Below the pieces are notes generated by a model that searched no databases, was not told the DNA's origin, and saw nothing but the letters and a program-made list of their open reading frames with translations. Position numbers and translations under genes: made by a program. Shown piece after piece: positions 6,880-9,050 of a stretch of DNA of 9,050 nt. This stretch comes from Calditrichota bacterium (lineage in GTDB: Bacteria; Zhuqueibacterota; Zhuqueibacteria; Zhuqueibacterales; Geothermadaptataceae). Numbering within the stretch: the first letter of the stretch is position 1; every line of letters begins with the position of its first letter. The stretch covers positions 1-9,050 of the forward strand of contig QQUM01000325.1 of the NCBI GenBank assembly GCA_008501545.1. The letters run 5' to 3'.

Positions 6880-6930
6880 CCAGCCTCCAACTTCAAGTCT
6901 CCAGCCTCCAACCTCAAGCTTCCAGCCTCC
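6880..6930 (-). repeat. 21-nt tandem repeat inside the TPR coding region
   Basis: Units start at 6880, 6901 and 6922. The first two are 21 nt and differ at two positions, and the third is a 9-nt partial copy. Read on the minus strand they encode the seven-residue repeat EAGSLRL-EAGDLKL-EAG. The multiple of three keeps the frame. The insert falls between the helix ending RLCLAEM and the conserved tail (RAAAKLVEETGYHRRD), at a loop position. Confidence 0.85.
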
Positions 6931-7167
6931 ATCTCCGCCAAACACAACCGCGCCGCCTCGAGATGGTAATCCGTAAGCCACAGCCGCATGTCCCCGCGCT
7001 CGGCGATTTCCAGCGCTTCGTGCAAATCCTCCCACGCCGGTTCAAACTGCCCCAGCGCCCGCCGTAACGCCGCCCGCGCGAAAAGACCACGTGGCAAATC
7101 GTCTTGCTGCCCAGCTTTCCGCAAACCCGCCACCGCCTGGTCGAGATAGCGCGCGGCTTCCTCAAAG

Positions 7168-7220
7168 TCCCCCTTCGAAGGGGGATTTGCTTCGCCGAAC
7201 TTACGTTTTAGGGGGATGTT
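7168..7220 (-). repeat. Palindromic repeat-like insert within the TPR coding region
   Basis: TCCCCCTTCGAAGGGGGA at 7168-7185 is a perfect 18-bp palindrome. It is followed by TTTAGGGGGATG near 7207-7218. C-run/TTCGAAG/G-run sequences with a nearby TTAGGGGGAT are, as I recall, a common dispersed repeat in cyanobacterial and other environmental genomes. Here it is translated in frame as IPLKRKFGEANPPSKGDF between two TPR helices (LQLALE and EEAARYLDQAV). Confidence 0.65.
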
Positions 7221-7522
7221 TTCTAACGCCAATTGCAAATGCGCCCGGCCAAGTGTAAGATAATCCAAAGCAATGCTTAACAGATTTTTCACCCATTTAA
7301 TCGTTTGCCCAGCCCGCTCCAGCGCCTCCTGCGCCTGCCCATGACTCAGTAGCAAATCGCAGAATTGGAAGCCGGATACTGTGTACAAAATCGGATATTC
7401 CGGTTGCCATTTCTTTTGAATTTCTTCAGATTCTCGAAAATATTTTTCTGATTCACTTAAATCTCCATCTTGATGCAATGCATCGGCCAATCGTGATCGT
7501 GTTGCTTTTCGCAACATTTCAT

Positions 7523-7531
7523 CCCCCCCCC
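7523..7531 (-). repeat. Nine-G homopolymer in coding sequence
   Basis: Nine consecutive C residues on the plus strand (G on the coding strand) encode part of Arg, Gly, Gly and part of Asp in ADRGGDEM. At the present length the frame is open. Loss or gain of one base would truncate the TPR array. Confidence 0.9.
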
Positions 7532-8377
7532 GATCCGCAAACTCCACGCTCTGGCGGGCGAAGCGCACGGCCCGGGAAACATCCCCCAGCGTCAGGAACA
7601 GCTCGCTGAGATTGCCGGCACGCACTGCAGCAGATTTCCATTCTTCCTGCTTCTCAGCTAATTCCAATGCCGCCTGCATGGGCTCCGCCGCCTCGCGCAA
7701 CCGCCCCAGCGCGCGCAAGTTAAAACCAGCAAAACTTAAAACAAGCGCATTTCTTGCTTCAGTTATTCCTTCAATTGGTTTTTGCCATGGCTTTGAAAAA
7801 AAGTTGGAAAGTGCAGATAAATGAGCACCAAATGCACCGAGTTTATGCTCAGTAAATGCTTCGTTTCCTCTGCTTATTTTAGGCCAATATACTTCTTCCC
7901 ATACTTTTGTTGGGTATCCTGCGATACACCCATGCGTCACCGCAGCAAACAGCGGCTCCATTTCTTCCAGGGTGTCGGGCAGGTCTTTTTCCGGCAGGTT
8001 TTTGTAGTAATCATACAAACGACTGTGGGCCTGGCGCCAGGCTTCGGGGTTGTGCTGTTGCAGGCGTTCGCCAAAGTGTTCGCGTATGAGGGGGTGGCAG
8101 TCGAGTGCGTCGCTGTCTTTTTCGTCAGCGGAAAGCAGGCGCAGATCGCGCAGGTGTTTTATGGCGTATTTCAATTTGGTTTCGTTGAGATTTTGCAGGC
8201 TGTCGGTGAGGCCATCAATGGCGGGTTCGGCGCGCAGGGCGGCAATAGCGCCGGCGGTTGCGGGGCGGTCGAACAAGCCCAGCAGGTTGAGAATGTTCAA
8301 TTCCGGTGTTCCGCTGAGCCATTTTTCGTAGGAGGCCATCACCCGTTTAGCGTGACCGCCTTTTTCTTCCTCGTCGG

Positions 8378-9050
8378 TCAGGTACGAATCAAGTCGCGTT
8401 TGCGTATTTCGCCCTCGTGTACAACCGCCAGATAGCTGCCCAACAGGTTGAGCGCCAGGGCGTGGCCTTTAAAATCGCGGCTTGCTTGCTGCAATTCTTT
8501 ATTTGTGCCAATCACACCCAAATTTTTTAATACCTGCGCCCCGGCTTTATCGGACAGGTTTTCCAGAAAAACGCGGGTCACGCCGTTGTCCACCAAGCCG
8601 TCCAAATCTGCAATGCACAAGCGGGTGGAGATGACGCACAGGCCCGGGTTGTTGCGCGCCAGGTTTTTCAGCAGGGCTTGCATGCCCTGGTCTTTCAGGC
8701 GGCCCTGAGTTTCTTCTAATCCGGGCGGGAATTGCAGCGGTTTGAGGCCGTCGAGAATGAGCAGCGTGCGGCGGCAGATGAGCTCGGCCAATTTCTTGCC
8801 TTTGTCCCAGGCTGAGGGAATGACCGGGCCGTCGTAGCCAAACCATTCGAGGGCATCGTTAAAAAAGCGGTCAGCCGAGACCTGCTTGTCTTCCCCCGCG
8901 CCCTGGCTGTAAAAGGAATGGCCGTACACGCGCTCGGCGCCGCGGTAGTTGTCGCGCGCCATGCCGTTGAGCCAGCTATTGACCAGCGCCGTCTTGCCCA
9001 CCCCGCCCCAGGCCACCAGGGAAACCACGTTGCTGTGGGCGTCGGCCCAG
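8378..9050 (-). CDS. NB-ARC/STAND ATPase domain, partial (N-terminus outside the window)
   Basis: This is the nucleotide-binding part of a STAND-class NTPase. These proteins hold ADP when idle and oligomerise with ATP after sensing a signal. The first complete codon is at 9049 (WADAHSNVV), and the frame is still open at the window edge, so the GTG at 9028 is not the start. Visible motifs, numbered from 9049, are Walker A GGVGKT (15-20, Lys19), Walker B TLLILD (about 95-100), the sensor STR (141-143) and GHALAL (195-200), which takes the place of the plant GLPLA motif. The frame ends at a TGA (8378-8380) right after IRKRDLIRT, in the middle of the conserved protein, and homology resumes in the next frame. 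By analogy with this well-populated family, a SEFIR, TIR, CHAT or protease-type N-terminal domain is expected outside the window. A role in phage defence or stress signalling is inference. Confidence 0.85.
   Translation of the reverse strand, partial: WADAHSNVVSLVAWGGVGKTALVNSWLNGMARDNYRGAERVYGHSFYSQGAGEDKQVSADRFFNDALEWFGYDGPVIPSAWDKGKKLAELICRRTLLILDGLKPLQFPPGLEETQGRLKDQGMQALLKNLARNNPGLCVISTRLCIADLDGLVDNGVTRVFLENLSDKAGAQVLKNLGVIGTNKELQQASRDFKGHALALNLLGSYLAVVHEGEIRKRDLIRT

Larger units (their letters stand above)
6771..8342 (-). pseudogene. STAND ATPase, C-terminal winged-helix and TPR part (frameshifted)
   Basis: This is the C-terminal half of the NB-ARC protein encoded upstream in another frame. 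Family-like sequence in this frame begins at about 8393 (LDSYLTDEEEKGGHAKRV), so the Met at 8342 is not a true start. The first 130 residues (NILNLLGLFDRPA, then DCHPLIREHFGERL) form a winged-helix-like linker. The rest is an alpha-helical TPR array with repeated AGFNLRALGRLREAAEPM, NLSELFLTLGDVSRAV, SRLADALHQDGDL and RAALRRALGQFEPAW units, ending in the family tail ETGYHRRDLEVDELE. TPRs in such proteins usually bind a ligand or the invader signal and relieve autoinhibition of the ATPase. Three oddities are present: a nine-G run at 7523-7531, an in-frame palindromic insert at 7168-7220, and an in-frame 21-nt tandem repeat at 6880-6930. GC content swings sharply along the gene. Confidence 0.85.

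Noticed and set aside
6880..6930. CRISPR-like array
   Set aside because: The units are directly adjacent with no spacers, the period is 21 nt, and they are translated in frame.
6540..7067. Plus-strand ORF with QLQVSSLQPQASSLH repeats
   Set aside because: It runs across the end of the YidR-like gene, the intergenic hairpins and the opposite strand of the TPR gene. The repeats are the complement of the 21-nt tandem repeat, not a real protein.
8342..8384. Two separate genes, ATPase and TPR protein, with overlapping ends
   Set aside because: The Met at 8342 lies inside a conserved stretch (GGHAKRVMASYEKW), and family-like sequence continues upstream of it in the same frame to about 8393. One broken gene explains this better.
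7821..8435. Long plus-strand ORF opposite the TPR gene (204 residues, Phe/Val/Gly rich)
   Set aside because: It is a shadow of the minus-strand gene, created by its GC-rich codons. It has no ribosome binding site and no recognisable domain.
9026..9028. GTG at 9028 as start of the ATPase
   Set aside because: The frame is open to the window edge, and the preceding residues WADAHSN fit the family sequence before the P-loop. A protein starting there would begin directly at the Walker A strand.

Overview
The window comes from a repeat-rich bacterium of middling overall GC, most likely with a Gram-negative (diderm) envelope. Two of the encoded proteins begin with lipoprotein-type signal peptides and one with an N-terminal membrane anchor, and a TolB-like propeller protein is present. 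I cannot name the lineage. The STAND ATPase-TPR protein and the abundant short palindromic repeats would fit several environmental groups (for example Calditrichota/KSB1-like bacteria, cyanobacteria or Thiotrichales), but that is only a guess.

Layout, left to right. Positions 1-339 are non-coding and hold a 90-bp long-stem inverted repeat. Positions 340-2868 (+) are a two-gene unit with a 24-bp gap: a membrane-anchored alpha/beta-hydrolase esterase and a PhoPQ-activated pathogenicity-related (PqaA family) lipoprotein, followed by a probable intrinsic terminator. Positions 2869-3353 are non-coding and contain a roughly 400-bp nested, near-palindromic element that looks like a MITE or another large structured repeat. 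Positions 3354-5061 (+) encode an L-fucose isomerase (FucI family) broken into two frames by one frameshift near 4306. Positions 5062-5254 hold a perfect 15-bp hairpin and a second, longer inverted repeat that runs up to the next gene. Positions 5255-6622 (+) encode a secreted YidR-like (DUF3748) beta-propeller lipoprotein. Positions 6623-6770 lie between convergent genes and contain three consecutive hairpins. From 6771 to the right edge, on the minus strand, lies a large NB-ARC/STAND ATPase with a C-terminal TPR array. It is split by a frameshift near 8385, and its N-terminus (probably an effector or adaptor domain) lies outside the window.

Functionally, the plus-strand genes suggest sugar or ester catabolism: L-fucose isomerisation in the cytoplasm, and envelope-bound hydrolases and a propeller protein that could act on exogenous polymers or esters. 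This link rests on proximity only. The STAND-TPR gene points the opposite way and belongs to the class of signal-sensing NTPases used in bacterial immunity and regulated cell death, so it is probably unrelated to the sugar genes.

The most notable features are not ordinary genes. They are the density and variety of palindromic repeats (at least six distinct ones), the two repeat-like segments inserted in frame inside the TPR gene, a nine-G homopolymer in the same gene, its patchwork GC content, and two frameshifts in otherwise well-conserved proteins. The frameshifts may be real mutations or draft-assembly errors.
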